37,410 nucleotides of DNA, taken from Thamnocephalis sphaerospora (Eukaryota > Zoopagomycota > Zoopagomycetes > Zoopagales > Sigmoideomycetaceae). The stretch spans positions 1-37,410 of the forward strand of contig KZ992509.1 in NCBI GenBank assembly GCA_003614735.1. The letters are read 5' to 3'. The notes under the pieces were generated by a model, which was not told where the DNA came from, made no database searches, and worked only from the letters and a program-made list of their open reading frames with translations. Positions 10,968 through 24,100 of the stretch are shown one piece after another. The position numbers were made by a program, and so were the translations under genes. Every line of letters begins with the position of its first letter. Positions within the stretch are counted from its first letter, which is position 1.

Positions 10968-12554
10968 CTAGGCTGCACCAAAGCTGATAATTTCTATGCT
11001 GCCTCCACCCTCAAGCATGTAAACCAGGCATGTGGCAAGTACAGCATACTCTCCTGTGCTTGGCAATAGTGCAGGAAACCCCGGCAGTTTATCTCCGGTG
11101 GCAGTATCAATTAGTGTCATTGACCACCCTTCTTCAGTTGTCGTCTTTGTCAAGCAGATGTCTTTTAGCCCCGCATTGTAGTTGCCTCTAATCGGTTGCT
11201 TATGCTTGCGATACACTGTGCCGTCTCTATTGTAAGAAGAGAGTTGCCCATCCAGATGGCCAACATATCCGCGGCGTGTCCGTGCGACAGTGCAGGAAGC
11301 TGCCAACAGGACGTTATACTGAGCGGTGAACGATGCACCCGGTTGATGAGCTACTGTGGGCAGCGTGTGATGCAATAGGATATTTTTGTTTGTGGTGGTG
11401 GTGATGTTTAACAGCATGTAGTTGGTGCAGTCGGCGTCACTGCGGCCGCCTTCGTGTGGCAAGGAGAAGCTGCGAAATAGATAGCTGACGAGCGCTGGCA
11501 TGGCAATGCTTGCGGTATGCACCAGTTGCGCAGGCTGGTCGACAGCAAAGCGATAGAGATACCAGTTGAGCACGCTAGGATTACCATCCTGCTTCTTCAC
11601 GTCATACACAGTGACTGTGTGCTCGTCCGTACGCACAAAGCAGCATCCGATCCGATCACGCGGGACAGTAATACTAGGACACGCTACGCCACGCTCCAAA
11701 TCGAACACCATCATCTCCGCGGGCGCATCGCCATCGGCCGACTCCACCGGCTGCCGAGCCAATGCCCAGCGATCGTGGATTTCAATCACCAGCATTTGAC
11801 GACTCAGTTGAATGCTGTGCTTTGGGGAAAGCTTACCAGTCTCCCATACCTGCAGGATCGATGTATCGGCATAATCAGCGTCACAGAAAACCGACAGCCC
11901 ATTCGGTGCCAATGGTTATTCAAATTGATGTGCGCTGGCTGATCATTCGCCCCGATCAGTCTTATGGGCACATGCATGCCAGTGATATCTGGCGCGTCTG
12001 GTGAAATAATGCGCTCTCTCTCTCTCGCTGGTCCTCATGTACGAGGTCACCATCAATGGCGTATACCCTCCTGGCTGTCGGGGTATCAGACTCATACCAA
12101 TCAGCAACGGTAATTCCTGCTGACGCGGTGGTACCGATAGACCAGACAATCGCATCGGTGACTTTTTCAGATAGACGAAAAGTGCGGCGCACGCATCTCC
12201 CTTGGCGCAGATTGCGTTCGGTAAGCACTCGTCGCCGAAAAACGTCCGGCCAGGGGATGCTTGTCCAGAAGTCACCGGTTTGTCCAGCTGCAGTCCGCAC
12301 CTGAGACTCGCGCCGACGGCCAGTTCGCATACACCAGTGGAGAAAGCTCATTTCACGCTCTATGGTATGCGGGGAAAAGCGTGTATGTAGTAGCAGCGCC
12401 ATAGTGCGATGTCGCGCCAGATTGCAGCATGGAGTGTGCGGCAGGTTGCTGCCAGACACGCTGAGGCATAAGGGCCGATGTAACCAAGCAGGTGGCACCT
12501 ATCGTCTATGGGAAGTATGCTCAATACGTATACGCACCTTGCGTCTGCGGCCAT
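10968..12554 (-). pseudogene. F-box protein with C-terminal propeller-like region, frame-disrupted
   Basis: From ATG 12554 an F-box reads LPIDDRCHLLGYIG, then CLAATCRTLHAAIW and DIALWR. F-box proteins recruit substrates to SCF ubiquitin ligases through Skp1. A long C-terminal frame (stop at 10968) has beta-rich, WD-like repeats (LQVWETG, RWALAR, MVFDLERG, TVTVYDVK). The pieces do not join cleanly. After HAFPRIP the reading must shift one base to reach EREMSFLHW, and no GT donor lies between. A second shift is needed near 11915 (INLNN to APNGLSVF), where no acceptor fits. A third break near 12020 can be bridged by an intron (donor after GATG, about 12052, acceptor CAG about 12000) that contains a GA microsatellite. 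Either a young pseudogene or sequence errors; the conserved-looking frames argue for recent loss. Confidence 0.6.
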
Positions 12555-12711
12555 GTTGCTGAAAGAGATGTTTGAACGGGTTACTGCAAAGGCCGCTAGA
12601 TGCTACCAATCATATAACAGCTTGCAAATATGATACTGGCGTCGCTGGTAGTCATCCAAAACTAGACGCACACATTCCATACGATAGCACCACGGTAATG
12701 GCTCATGTTGC

Positions 12712-13075
12712 CAAAACATGAGCCGTACGGTGTACCCAACACCAATTACAAGCACAGCCAATTGGGATCAAATATTGTGTCCCATTCCTCAAGTGGCGAG
12801 TGCGGTAAACCGGTCTCTGTCGATGCTTACACGATCTCGAGCCAACGAGAAGGCGATGCAAGTCAACCGACTCCAAGCATGGCCAAGCCCTCACGTGTGC
12901 ACTGTAGAGCAAGAACACGCAAAGACGTGACAATTCAGCCCGCCGTCTACCCGCGAGGGTGGAATTGGAATGTTATCTCGTTTATACAGTGTATCACTCA
13001 ATAGCATGGGCCGTGCGAGCAAGTAAAACCGTAAAACCATCATTGCCACTTGCTCTTGTTGAAATGCCATAATAT
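12712..13075 (+). repeat. Repeat R, copy 2, uninterrupted
   Basis: Aligns by eye with 9772-10057 plus 10758-10850. Copy 2 has A/T where copy 1 has G/C at many sites, and most of the differences are transitions. It lies directly upstream of the broken F-box gene. It contains the empty insertion site 12978-12998. Ends are approximate. Confidence 0.65.
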
Positions 13076-14194
13076 AACCACTAAAAATAGATTAGCGGCC
13101 GTGTCGGAACTGCCAACCCTCCACTTTGATCTTGCCTATATTGCACCACCTGCACCATAAATAATGTCGTTTACACTAGTGTCAGCGGTACTTGTCGCGT
13201 AATCGGCGCTCCAGGTTTATAATATTAGACGCCATGTTTTAGGGTATCGCGTACAGAATGGTGTGCAATACTGAGAGCAAAGAATAGTGTAACTGCGAAA
13301 GGCTGGGTGTGAGCGCGAAAAAGAGCGTAGTGCGCAGACACCTAGGCGTATGTATATTTGCAAGAAAAGTCAAAATCTGTGTACATCGAACGCATACGTT
13401 CGTGATCAATCGTGGAAGAAGAATATGGCAAAGCCGCTTGAGTGAACATGGCATACGTCGCGCCACCGCGCCATGAAGGGAAGCGGAGTAATAGCGCCAA
13501 GCTGTCGAGAACGACATGATGCTAAAAAGGAGATGCTGTGTGTATGTGTGTACGTACGTGACGGGCGTAACGGGCGTGACTATAGGCGATGGCCATGACT
13601 TATCGCAAGGGAGATGAGTCGGGAAATAAACAGAGGACGAGACGGGCAAGCGCAAGCGCAAATAACTAAATGCTGTCGCAGCATCGGCAGGCCGGCGTGT
13701 GCTATAGGCGCGCGCGCACTTGCGCCGGGTGTCGAGATGATGGCAAACAGCTTAAAAGGCAAAAAAGTGGGGACAAGCAGACAGACTACGCGCCAGCGCA
13801 GTAAGGCAAGAAGGACGGAGGAATTGTAGAGCGGCAATAAGGTACGCGGGACGAGGCAATGGTGCAGCACACCATGTGCGCCAGATAATACTGAACGAGA
13901 TAGTCTCGCGTACGCGCATGCAAAGGAGCAAGGGCAAGAAGACGTTAAGAAGTACGAGAAGGCAAAAGTCGGCAGGAGGTGGAGGAGGGCGAGGTCACGG
14001 CTCGAAAGCGCGATGCCGGAGATCATCGCCAGTCGTGGAAACCGAAGTGGTGCAGCGGTGTGCACGCACAACATACCGACCGACGAGCTCTACAACAGCA
14101 ACAGGCGCCGACGAGAACGAGGTGGTGGAAAGGGCGAGAGATGGTGGTAGAGGGTGTTGATCGCGCAAGGCAGACATGGCGCGTAAACGCACAA
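13076..14194. other. Intergenic stretch, no gene seen
   Basis: Contains the 3' flank of the first Zn2Cys6 gene. From about 13600 the plus strand is purine-rich, so the minus strand has few stops and gives open frames (for example 13580-14074) with no domain and Leu/Ser/Cys-rich composition. I treat these as non-coding. Confidence 0.5.
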
Positions 14195-16495
14195 TTAATG
14201 CGACATAGGCGGCTGCGGGCCGGTATATGCCCATGTCGACGGCGTCGGCAACTGGCGAGCGGGAGCGTGTCCGCTAAAAAAGCCGCCGATTGCCTGCGGT
14301 CGCGCCGGAAGCGAGTGCAGCTGTGGGCGACCAAATTGCTGCTGCTGCTGCTGTTGCACGCGACGAGCGTGCTCGTCGACTGCCAATGGCAGGTCAATGG
14401 AGAACTGATGCACCTCGCAGACAACAAAAGCACGGTTCCAATTCTCAGTAATGCGCAGGTCTGCGTTTGGCCCGCCAATGTACATGCGAACGCGGAACAA
14501 TTTGTACGCGCCGCCGCACACGCGGATATGCAGCTTGCCATCGACAGACGCCTCTTGCGGCCAACCGGTAGCCGGCGGGCATGGTCCGGCAGTGTCTGGA
14601 TGCAAGGCCATGGGTGTGTTGCGCGTCATCGGCTGGGCTGGCTGGTGGAACGCAGGATTGCTGATGTCGGCGGGCACATACGCAAGCATGGCCTCAGCAG
14701 CCGGAGATCCAGCAATATGCTCGCAGCCGGCGACCGAAAGTAGTATGCGGGCCAGCATACTCTGCATCTGGCCGAGCTTCTCCTGGTCCGAGTCGTGCAC
14801 CAAATTGCCAAGCGGCAGGCCGAGCAGATCCATCGGCGAGTAGGCCCACAAATCGCGTGCCGCCTCAGATGCCGTCGCGATGCGCAAGTCGGCAAGCGTC
14901 ATGCGCAGCGCCAGCACCGGCGGTACATCAGCGCCCGGCGACTGCGAATGCGGCGGCGTGACACTGCTGATGGGGTGCAGGTGCGGCGACGGCTCAAAGT
15001 GGCCGCGCATATGGGCCAGCAGCGGCGGTGACGGAGACTGGCCGTTAAAACTCGCGCCAGCGTACGCTCCTGCACTACTTGGATGTGGCGGCGACAGCGG
15101 GTAATGGTAGCGGCTGGACGAGTGATCACGCGACGTCGGCATCGACCACGAGTGCAGAGCCGAATGCGCCACTGGATCGGCCATCTGGTGGATCTTGGGC
15201 AGATTCTCCAGAGAGGAGTGGCGGCGCTGCATAAGTGGCGCATCAAAGTACGACGGCTGATGGTGCGGCGGCGACGAGGAGGCCGAATGCATTGCATGGA
15301 AGGCCTTTGCCGGCATGCCGCCATAGTGCAGCGACTCGACCGGAGAACGCTGAGGCGACTCGTTCAGGCTGCCTGCCTGCTCGCGGCTCAGCTGCCATCC
15401 ATGGCGCAACGGCGGTGACTCGGAATGAACAAGAGCGCCGTAGCCAGCGTCATACATCTCTGCTTGCGGCGCGCTCTGCAACGGATGGGCGTGCATGTGC
15501 TGTGGCTGCGGCGCCGCCAACGACTGGTGACTTGAGCCGCGCACCAGCGTCGCACCTGCACGAGACACGCCAGCTGCAGCGGCCGAAAGCATCGGAAGAC
15601 TGCGCAAAACCGCAGTACCGTTTACAGCGGAGAGAGCCGGCGACACGCCAGTCGACGAGCTGGTGCCCGGCGACGTCTTTCGATCGGCCACGCCCACTCT
15701 ACGGTCCTTGAGCTTGGGACGGCCGCGCTTCTTGTGCTGCACATCGTAGCAGGTGTCCGTCTTACCCATCGTGACGCAGCGCCGGCACGGGCGGCTCACT
15801 AGAAAACACTTCAACATTAACACTGCATCCGATTGCGATCAAGGTGAACTGCCGCACGCCTACTCACCATCGCATGCCAAGTGTGCCTTTTTGCAATTGA
15901 AGCAAGCACTGGCAACGTGTGTCTTGGTGCCGCGACGAGGAGAACGCGCGCGCGTGGGCGATGTCGTGGCGCTAGAGCTGCCAGACTTGCCAGCGGCCTG
16001 CAAAGTCGGCTTGGAAAGAGCCGGAGCAGCGGGACGCTTGGCAGACTCGGACGCCTCTGGTGAGATACGCTGCGGGCTATCGCCAGCGCTTTGCGACGGC
16101 GCCGAAAGTTGGAGCGCAGCGGTGGCGTTGGTCATGTCCGCGATAGGAGCAGACTGCGATGCCAGCGGGTGGGAGTGAGAATGCTGAGACTGGATAGGAT
16201 GGCGGTGGTGATGGTGCATTACTGCTCCAGAGGCCGCGTGGTCGCCGCATGGGCCGGCGCCGTCAGCGCCATTAAACAAAGAGGACGCGCAAGGAGCAAG
16301 CATGGTCCAATTCTCGGCCTGGGCGGAAGAAGTGGTGCTGGCGTGGAGCTCTGAGGCAACTGGAAAATGGACAATACTCGACGCACAACGCGACACAAGA
16401 ACCTGGCCTTGATCGCAAAAAGGCATCAACGTGTAGGTGTTTGTAGACGTGTAGCTGTAGCTAGACTGTCGGCGACAAAGGTGGACTAGATGCAT
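14195..16495 (-). CDS. Zn2Cys6 transcription factor with PAS-like domain (paralogue A)
   Basis: Two exons, 16495-15868 and 15798-14195, give up to 743 residues. The zinc cluster is Cys198-x2-Cys201-x6-Cys208-x5-Cys214-x2-Cys217-x8-Cys226, the fungal Gal4-type DNA-binding domain. A basic KKRGRPKL follows, like an AT-hook or linker. A 70-nt phase-1 intron splits the cluster between the third and fourth Cys. Residues 230-500 are Ser/Pro/His-rich and probably disordered. A PAS-like domain spans about 503-675 (MTLADLRIATAS, LGLPLGNLVHDSD, FRVRMYIGGP, AFVVCEV), then a short poly-Gln (691-697). The layout resembles the ERT1/AcuK type of regulator, whose PAS fold may sense a ligand; the target genes are unknown. 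The start is uncertain: ATGs at residues 24 and 65 are alternatives. Paralogue B at 30.3-33.2 kb points the opposite way. Confidence 0.88.
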
Positions 16496-16715
16496 GGCAG
16501 GTCGGGTGCATGGAAGCGCAGGTTAGCGATGTGCGTGAGCACAGCTGTGCGCTGAAGCGCGTTGCATAGCGGATCGGCTAGACGCGATATCACGGAGCGG
16601 CCTATGTGATCGACGCACTGCTAGCGACCGAGGCCAGTCTGAGCCAACAGGCCGACGTCGACAAGCGTGTTTTTCCAACACGAGGGATGACATGGGCGTG
16701 CATGTGGACATGGAG

Positions 16716-16885
16716 GACACACACACACACAAACACTACTACCACTACCACACACACAGACACACACACACACAAGCAAACAAGCAGGCAGGCAGCACAA
16801 AGTGATGGAAAAGCAAACAAGCAGACCAGCCAGCAAACAGACGAACAGAAAGTCAGCAGGCAAGCAAACAAGCAGGCAGAAATAG
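16716..16885. repeat. CA microsatellite followed by degenerate tetranucleotide repeats
   Basis: ACACAC runs (16716-16731, 16747-16774) are separated by ACTACTACC units. Interspersed CAAG, CAGG and CAGC units follow to about 16885. Confidence 0.8.
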
Positions 16886-18323
16886 CTGAGCAAGTGTAGA
16901 ATAGCTAGGCTCCACTACAGCTGTAGACTGTATGCACTGACAGGAATAGCGCAAGAGGAAGAAGAAGGAGAGAGCAAGTCGGACAAGCAGAAGAAAGCTG
17001 ACGAGCGATAACTACGTCGAGTATTGGAGAAGGAACAAGCGAGAACAGGGCCAGGCGCACAGGACAGAAAGGGGCGAAGAAGAGAGAAGGAATACGGTGC
17101 GAGTGGTGGTGCAGTCAGAGTGGGCAGACGGAAACGGTCAAGGAAGGAACCCTAGAGGTCACGCCCGTTGGGCCGTGCACAGCGCGTACGGGTGTCGCCA
17201 AGGAAGCCGGTTGACGATGCCGAACCTTGTGTGCTCAGCCAGACCGACCACTGTGACTGCTGGCGCAACAGAGCGGGCCTGCTGGCACCGCAAGTGAACC
17301 CGAACAGCACGTAGAAGACCGGCAGGTGTAAGCAAGCTGGTAAGACAGCGTGCAGTTGGACAACGATGACGCGCTGGCAGCCAATCGGGACCAATGAGCA
17401 CACGCCAGTCGATGCGCGCTGCCGAGTTCAGCACACGATGCGGGATGGCACCGGCAGCAGCCGTGACCAAGAAGGAAGAACCAGGCGCGGGGACGGCTAA
17501 AAGGATGACTCTCCACAAGGCACCACCGGAGGTGCAGAAACCGCCGCGCGGCGAAAAAGAGAGATACAGCAAAGCGAGTACCCACGTGTGATGGTGGCAC
17601 AGTCACAGCAACGGCAACAGCCGAGATGCGATGCGATGCGATGCGGTCAGCGTGCGTGTGTGCACGGCCGAGAAGGAGCTGCTGGTGCTGCGGGTGGCTT
17701 GCGTAGCCAGTTAAAGACAACAGACGACGACAGGCAGCGACGGACAGGTGGTACGAAAGGAAAAGGAGAAAGCGGGGAAGGGCGTGGCTGGGCGGATATG
17801 GGGGAAATATGGTAAGCGAGAATGGGTACTAATACTTGGACGAGGAAAAGGGAAAGGGCAGCTCGACGGCAGTGCTATCGTAGCGCCAGAGCAGGTACGC
17901 GTCGAAAGGACAGCGAGCTGTATCTGCCGCGATACTTGGCGATACGGCTGCGAAAGACGGAAATTTCAAGATGAAGGTGATAAAGCTCAGTCAAAATCCG
18001 AGCTTTGTGTGCTGGGTGGAGGAAAACGGCCGGAAAAGGAGATAGGAAAGCGGACAAAGGGGTTAGAAAGCCAGGCACGTCGAAATGGTACGCCAGCCAG
18101 GGTTGCAGAAGTAAGGGAGATAGAGACAGGGTGGAAAGAGGCCGATCAATCAGAAACCAGCAAGTCTGGTTACAGAGGTCGGACAAAGCACCGAAGATGA
18201 TGTAGAAGGTGGCACGCTCAGGCCACGCAGCCGAGTGAATCACGGCGCCAAAAGCAACGCGCGGCGGATCACTGTTGCAGCGCAATGGCGAGCGAGCAAA
18301 AGTGGCCAAAGGATAAACAGGGG

Positions 18324-18396
18324 CCAAGCGGAAAGCGAGCGAGAGAGAGAGGGAGAGAGGGAGAGAGAGAGAGAGAGAGATGGAGAGAGATGGAGA
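18324..18396. repeat. GA microsatellite
   Basis: Nearly pure GA dinucleotides with a few GGA and GATGGA interruptions; CT-rich on the sense strand of paralogue A. Such tracts can exclude nucleosomes or bind GAGA-type factors. Confidence 0.85.
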
Positions 18397-21053
18397 GAGG
18401 CGGCAAGAAGGAAGGACAACTCAAAGAGGGTAGCGATGCGGTAGATGGATATCCAAAGTGACGGCGAGAAGGAATGGGACAAGGAAAGATGTAGGGCCGA
18501 AAGGAGAGAGCAGGCGAGCCAGTCGGCGCTTGTCCAAGCACAGACCACCGTATTATATGGAAATTGCCTTCGGAGGCAATATGTGCGTAGATGCAGCCAA
18601 CGCTTTGGCAAAAGTGACGGGGAAGAGGCGCCGTAACGAAGGATGCAAGGTAAATGCGGCGAGGGCGGCGAGGGCGGCAGCTACAGCAGCCAACAGCGGC
18701 TGGGCAATGGCGTTCAACAGGGCAGAAGGTAGCGCCAGATGGGATGGCATGGAATGTACAAAGCGCGCGCACTGAACTCAGAAACCAATAGGGGGTGAGC
18801 TTACAACGCCACGCTGCGGAAAAGCAGCCGGTGCTCGCGTGGCCCAAACGCATGAGGTGTGTACACACGAAAGTGGACATGGCGCCGAAGCGCGCAGGGT
18901 GTGTGAACCATCATCATCGTCAGCGGCAGCAGCAGCATCACTCGCCATCGCCACGTGGAGGTCCGAGTATGCGTGGTGTCAGAAGAGGGTGTAGTGATCC
19001 GCGTGTAAGCTTGTTCATCACTGGACTGACGTACACGCACACGCTTATGAACCAAGTCGGATCATACTTTGACACATAACAAAAGCGCCGTCACGAGACA
19101 CGGCGCCCTGTCTTTCTCTCCTCTTGCGGCTACCCGGAGACTTCCCCACACATCCACCCACGCATACACGCACACACTCGTCCGCGCTTTGGTCCATGTG
19201 CCCATCTGAGCGCAAAGTATCAAGGCCATCATCGCGACCGGTCGACCTGTGCGCCGTGGGCAGCGCGCATGAGTGCCTGCTCGCAGGCAACCTGTACAAA
19301 CGCGCCGCTCGGGTCGAATCACAGACGCCGATGCACGTTGGTTCAACAGGATGCAAGCGAGAAAATATGCGCAGGCCACGTAGACGCGACAAAGCAACGC
19401 GCTCTGCGCATTCGTCGGACCAAGAGCAATGCGGAGACATGAGTACCACGCAGCGTGTGGGCGACCGTCGCTGACACGCAACGCTGCTTTCGCTGCGATA
19501 AAGACCCAGTCCAAAGCATCTCTATGCGCATACACTCACAACGCATACACGTGCGCCCGACACCACATGTCGCCATCACAAGAGACCAACCACCAGATGC
19601 GAGCGAATGCTCGTGGTGTCACAGTACCGCTACTTTATCGGCCACATGGATGCGGTGTACTGGTCAGCGCCGATGAGCAGCATTCTAGGGTATCCGTGCA
19701 GTGCGGATGCTGATTGGCATGCGCCAAAGAGAGAGCGTGGGGTAATGCCGACGCGCTCAAGTCGTAGCGATGCCAAACACGCACACGCATACACACATAG
19801 CGCACAGCGCACACACACGCACGTATCCACACGCACGGATGTCTATAGATTAAGCCTGCACACACTGTTCCATGCCGAGCATCGTACGCCCTTCGCTACC
19901 TGGGCATATGGCAGCTTGTACACCCGCGTGCCACCGGAGGACGGACACTTGTACCCGCACTGGCGTCTCCACACGCACGGGCAGGGATACGCATTTGTTT
20001 GCGCGTGGCGGTTCATGCCACGCGACCGACAGGATGCATGCGAGCGTGCAAGGATATCGACGGCACGGCTTATGCGCACATGCATTCCGCACGCGTCAAC
20101 GCCATCCACGGCTATTCCAAAGTTTGATGAATCGTGTGGCAAGCATCGTGCACGATGGCATCAGGCGTGGTGCGGAACGCGAGTGACGCGTTCCTAGGCC
20201 GGTCACAGTTACAAAAGGACATAGGCCCTCAAACGGCCGGCTGAAACGGCCAGCACACCAAAGACGCGCCACGGCCAAAGTAGTACCCGCCAGCATGACA
20301 CGCGTTCCGTAGCCCGACGACTTACCTCGCGCACAAGGCGTACCTGGACACAAGTGGTGACGACGGCGAGACCAACAAAGTACAGTGGAGACAGGAAGGG
20401 CTGCGACAGCCGGACAGCAAGGAAACACGCTCAGGAGACAAGGAAAAGAGGAAATGAGAAATGAGAAGAGCAGAGGAAAGGGAAGGTGGCGTGGGCGCCA
20501 AAGTGGCTGAATGAGAGGAAAGAAAGGAAAGAAGCTAAGAAGGTGGGGTAGCGGGGTGGAGCGAGTACGCGGCGGCGCGTGCGCCAGTCGTGGCCAATAT
20601 ATGTGAGACCTGTGTGGTGTGTGTGCGTGTGGTCGTGAACCGAATAGGGATGGTGGCGTCGGCAGCGCGAGGCGGCCGTGGATGCGTATGCGCGTTGGTG
20701 CACTGGCGGTAGACCTCTGGGCGAGAAAGTCGGCGAACCGTCGTGCACGCGTGAGTAACCGAGAGAGAGGGAGAGAAAGAGGAAGAAACGGTGGTAGGTG
20801 CCCGGCAAAGGTGAGTGGTCGCGTCTGCAGTGATGCCACTAATGTGCGGAAGGATGGGAGGCCGCTGGTGATTGTGTGTGCCCCGATGATGAATGAAACG
20901 CCGCTAGTGCAGCCGTTGTCCTAGGCGTGTGTACGTTGGCGCTGGGCGACGTTGCGCACTTGCGTAGGGCCCACGTCGTTGTGTATGCGAATGCAGGCGT
21001 ACTCTAGTGTCTGCCACTCTTGGGCACGCGGCGAAGCCGGCAATGGAGCGCCC

Positions 21054-21131
21054 GTTGCCGTTGCCGTTGCCGTTGCCGCTACAGTTACCGTTGCTGTCAC
21101 GGCAGCCGGCGTTGCCGTTGTCGTCGTCGTC
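21054..21131. repeat. GTTGCC hexanucleotide repeat and GTC run
   Basis: About four and a half perfect GTTGCC units (21054-21080), a degenerate middle, then GTTGCC again and a GTC triplet run ending near 21131. On the minus strand it would encode an Asn/Gly repeat, but no gene supports this. Confidence 0.8.
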
Positions 21132-24100
21132 GCTTGCCGACGCGCAATGGGCCCAGCCAAAGACAGCTGCAGAAACAGCCTCCGTCAGAGGCCAGTAAGC
21201 GCGACCGAGGGTGCGCGACCGCTGGTGGGATGGGGCCAGAAGCGGCCGGTGTGACGGCAGCAAAGGATACACACGCGTACAGAGCACGCGCGGTGGACAA
21301 ACGGGCGGGATGGCGGGACAAATGGAAGGCCAGTGCGCCGCGGCTGCGGGTGGGGCGGACGGGGACAGGCAGGCAGGCCTAGTGCCGGATGGCGCAGAAT
21401 CGAGGAACAGCGCTAATGCACGGATGCACCCGGTAGGCAACGAGCCGGTTCGGTGCAGCGCGCGTACAAAAAAGTACACGGTCACGGCAGCATGCAGTAA
21501 GCAGTGGATAAACACAGCAGCGGCACCAAGCGCAGCGGCAGTGCGGAGCCACTGGGAGCAGGCGTGGCAACGCGTAAGCACCAGTGAGCCAAGGCGGACT
21601 CGTGTAGAAGAAATTGAACGGTGCAACGGGGAAGGCGGGGACGGAACAGCACAAGGCAGCGAGGCAATGTAGATGGACAAGCAGGTGCGTTGCACGATGC
21701 GTGGATGGACAGTATGGCAAGCAGTGGACAAGCAAATAGTGACAGCGATGTGGAAAAGGCGCGTGCGCGCGTGGTAGCGGATCGACGTTGCTTGCGGGGC
21801 GCCGCGCCCCTGCCAGAGCACGTTATAAGATACAGCCCGCCGCACATGGTGGCGGATCGTCCACGCAAGGGAGCGCATGCTGCGCCGTTTCAGACTCCGC
21901 CATCAGCCTTTGCATGGCTATGGCCATTATTTTCCGGCGGCAGACTCGACATGCGCCAGTCTCGGAATGGCACACCGTGGGGAGGCGTGTGGGTGCGAAC
22001 AGGTCGAGTGCAGCGGGCACGCTGACGGACGACTGCGGCGTGGGAGGGTGTGTGCGCGTGCGTGCAACGCAAGCTGGCGCGGACATGCTTCCTGCAGCCC
22101 ATCTGTCACCAAAAGACTGTGTCGGCAACGAAGCGACGCTAAAGGCGTTTGGCAGCGGTGCACGGCTAGCCTGCAGCTGCCGGCGGTAACGCTCATCCTA
22201 GCATGGCACCGAGGTGTGCGACGCCCGTCGCGCTTACGCCGGTCTCCAATCCATGGAACCTCCACAGCGTGACTGGCTGCCATTGGAGTGCCGGCGAGGA
22301 CGGTTCAGGCAGCATCGACAGAGTACACCGGCCGACGCGTCTGCTGGCGCAGTCGCAGTCTCGTGGTCACAGGTGCAGAGCGGTCGCGACCGACAATGCG
22401 TGTGGCCAGTGCCGAGCGGATGTGCCCATGTTTGCCTACTTTGCATTACTTTTTCCGGCAAGACAACAGCGCGTGCAGCCCTCCACTACCGCCACGCGGC
22501 GCGCGTGTGAACGGGTGCGACGTCGGGGCTACGCCTACTCGTCGGCATTCTGCTGCCGTCTGGCGAATTTTTGGTGCAGCATAGCGGGAAGATGGCCTAC
22601 CAGCATGCTAAAAAGGAAGCTGTGGCGGTCGCGTTGAGCGGCTGACGAGCAAAATGGAAACAAAATGTCAACCCTGCGCCGTCCTCCGCGCATCCGCTCC
22701 GCCTATTTGCTGGCCGACCTTGGCCGGCAGCAGGCACTGCTGGCGTCGCCACTCCCCGTTTGCCATTTACACGCTCAGCGCTGCGTGTCGTTCGACGCTT
22801 CGTGCCACGAGACGCGAACAGCAGCAGCAATATGGCAGCCGCTCGCCTGCCCGCCAATGATGGCCCACATAGGCATTGCTGCATTGCGAACGCACCAATC
22901 GTACGGGGGCAGCACCGACTCGCGTTACCACACCAACCGCGGTGATTAAATGATTCGCCCGTCATCGAGGCAAGGCTGCCGCCTGCAAGATGCCTACGAA
23001 CAAATCCCAGTGATCGGTCCTCCAAGCACCCGTCGTTCTCCCCCGGCCGACGACAGGGCGCCCCAAGAATGGACCGGCACAGCGGCGGCAGGGGATCCTA
23101 TTTTGCAACGGCAGTGCAATGCTGAAAGCGCTGCAGTGATTCGCTGTCGACGCACTCCTGACGACGCGCCCAAGTGGTGCGTGTACACGGCATGATCGCT
23201 CGTGGCCGGTAACGTTCCCACACACAGTCTGCCAAAACAGCACGCTATCGCCATGACACTCGCACCCGTCTGCCAAACACGCCACACATGGCGACGTTTG
23301 CGGCGTAAGTAGATTGGACAGAGACGCACGCCACTGACCATGCTAGTCGAGTATGTGCACGCGCGGAGATTCACCGCCGGCAAGACGAGCCTTTTTCGGC
23401 CGGCCATCAGCAGGACAGAAAGCTTGCTGCCTGCTGTCGACGGAATTCTCCGAGTGCCATTTGCCACGGTTAGCTTTGGTAAGTACGCGTGCGGCTGCCG
23501 GGAGATGTCGTCCAAAAGATGGCGGTGCCCCCGAATTGCACGCGTGCCCGTCGACGCCAACCCTACCAAGCATGTCGCCGGGCGTAGCGCCGTAGGGCAC
23601 ACACGACTGCCATAGGTTTCCGGCCGCGTGATCGGCGCACGTAGGACCGCACTGGCGTAGAGCGAGCGGGGCTCGCCACCGCACCGCGGCGCCGACGCGT
23701 CGCGACCAGCCTACGTGCTCGCACGCGCCACACGCCTTTGCCAGTACACCCCGCGGCCATGCAGTCACGCGTGGCACGACCTAGCCGTGAACAAGCGCGC
23801 AGGCGTATTCAAATACCCGTCATACGTCGTATCCGCTGCGCACTCGCGCGACGCGGCCGTGCAACGCTCCGCGAGCGACTTTGTGTCGCACCTGGTGCTC
23901 ATGGGTTTGCCGTGATCTGGCCATGACGTCACACGGCTGCAGCACCGCTACTGCGTCTACGTGGCAGCACATCCGTGCCGAATGCGATGCCCGACTCTCG
24001 CGCTCTGCCGCTGCTACCGGTCCATTTGTTGCATGCAGGGTGCAGTGCGTCGAGCGCAACCACAGCGCGCGCTTTGTCGGCCGACCTGTGCTGCCGGACA

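Larger units (their letters stand above)
16496..18420 (-). promoter_or_regulatory. Upstream region of paralogue A, pyrimidine-rich on its sense strand
   Basis: No gene. Read on the minus strand, the region is CT-rich, so open frames such as 16602-16871 are low-complexity artefacts. Simple repeats: CA tracts at 16716-16731 and 16747-16774, then interspersed CAAG/CAGG units to about 16885. The tract ends at a long GA/CT microsatellite (about 18324-18396), which could mark a core promoter or a long 5' leader. Confidence 0.45.

Noticed and set aside
15799-15823. Start codon at 15823 for paralogue A
   Set aside because: It lies in the intron; the true coding sequence comes from the exon ending at 15868.
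16716-16885. CRISPR-like or other regular array
   Set aside because: Units are 2-4 nt microsatellite repeats without spacers, and the genes are eukaryotic.
20904-21878. 324-codon minus-strand open frame
   Set aside because: Rich in Cys, Arg, Ser and His, overlaps a hexanucleotide repeat, shows no domain and has open frames on the other strand. Low stop density from base bias explains it.
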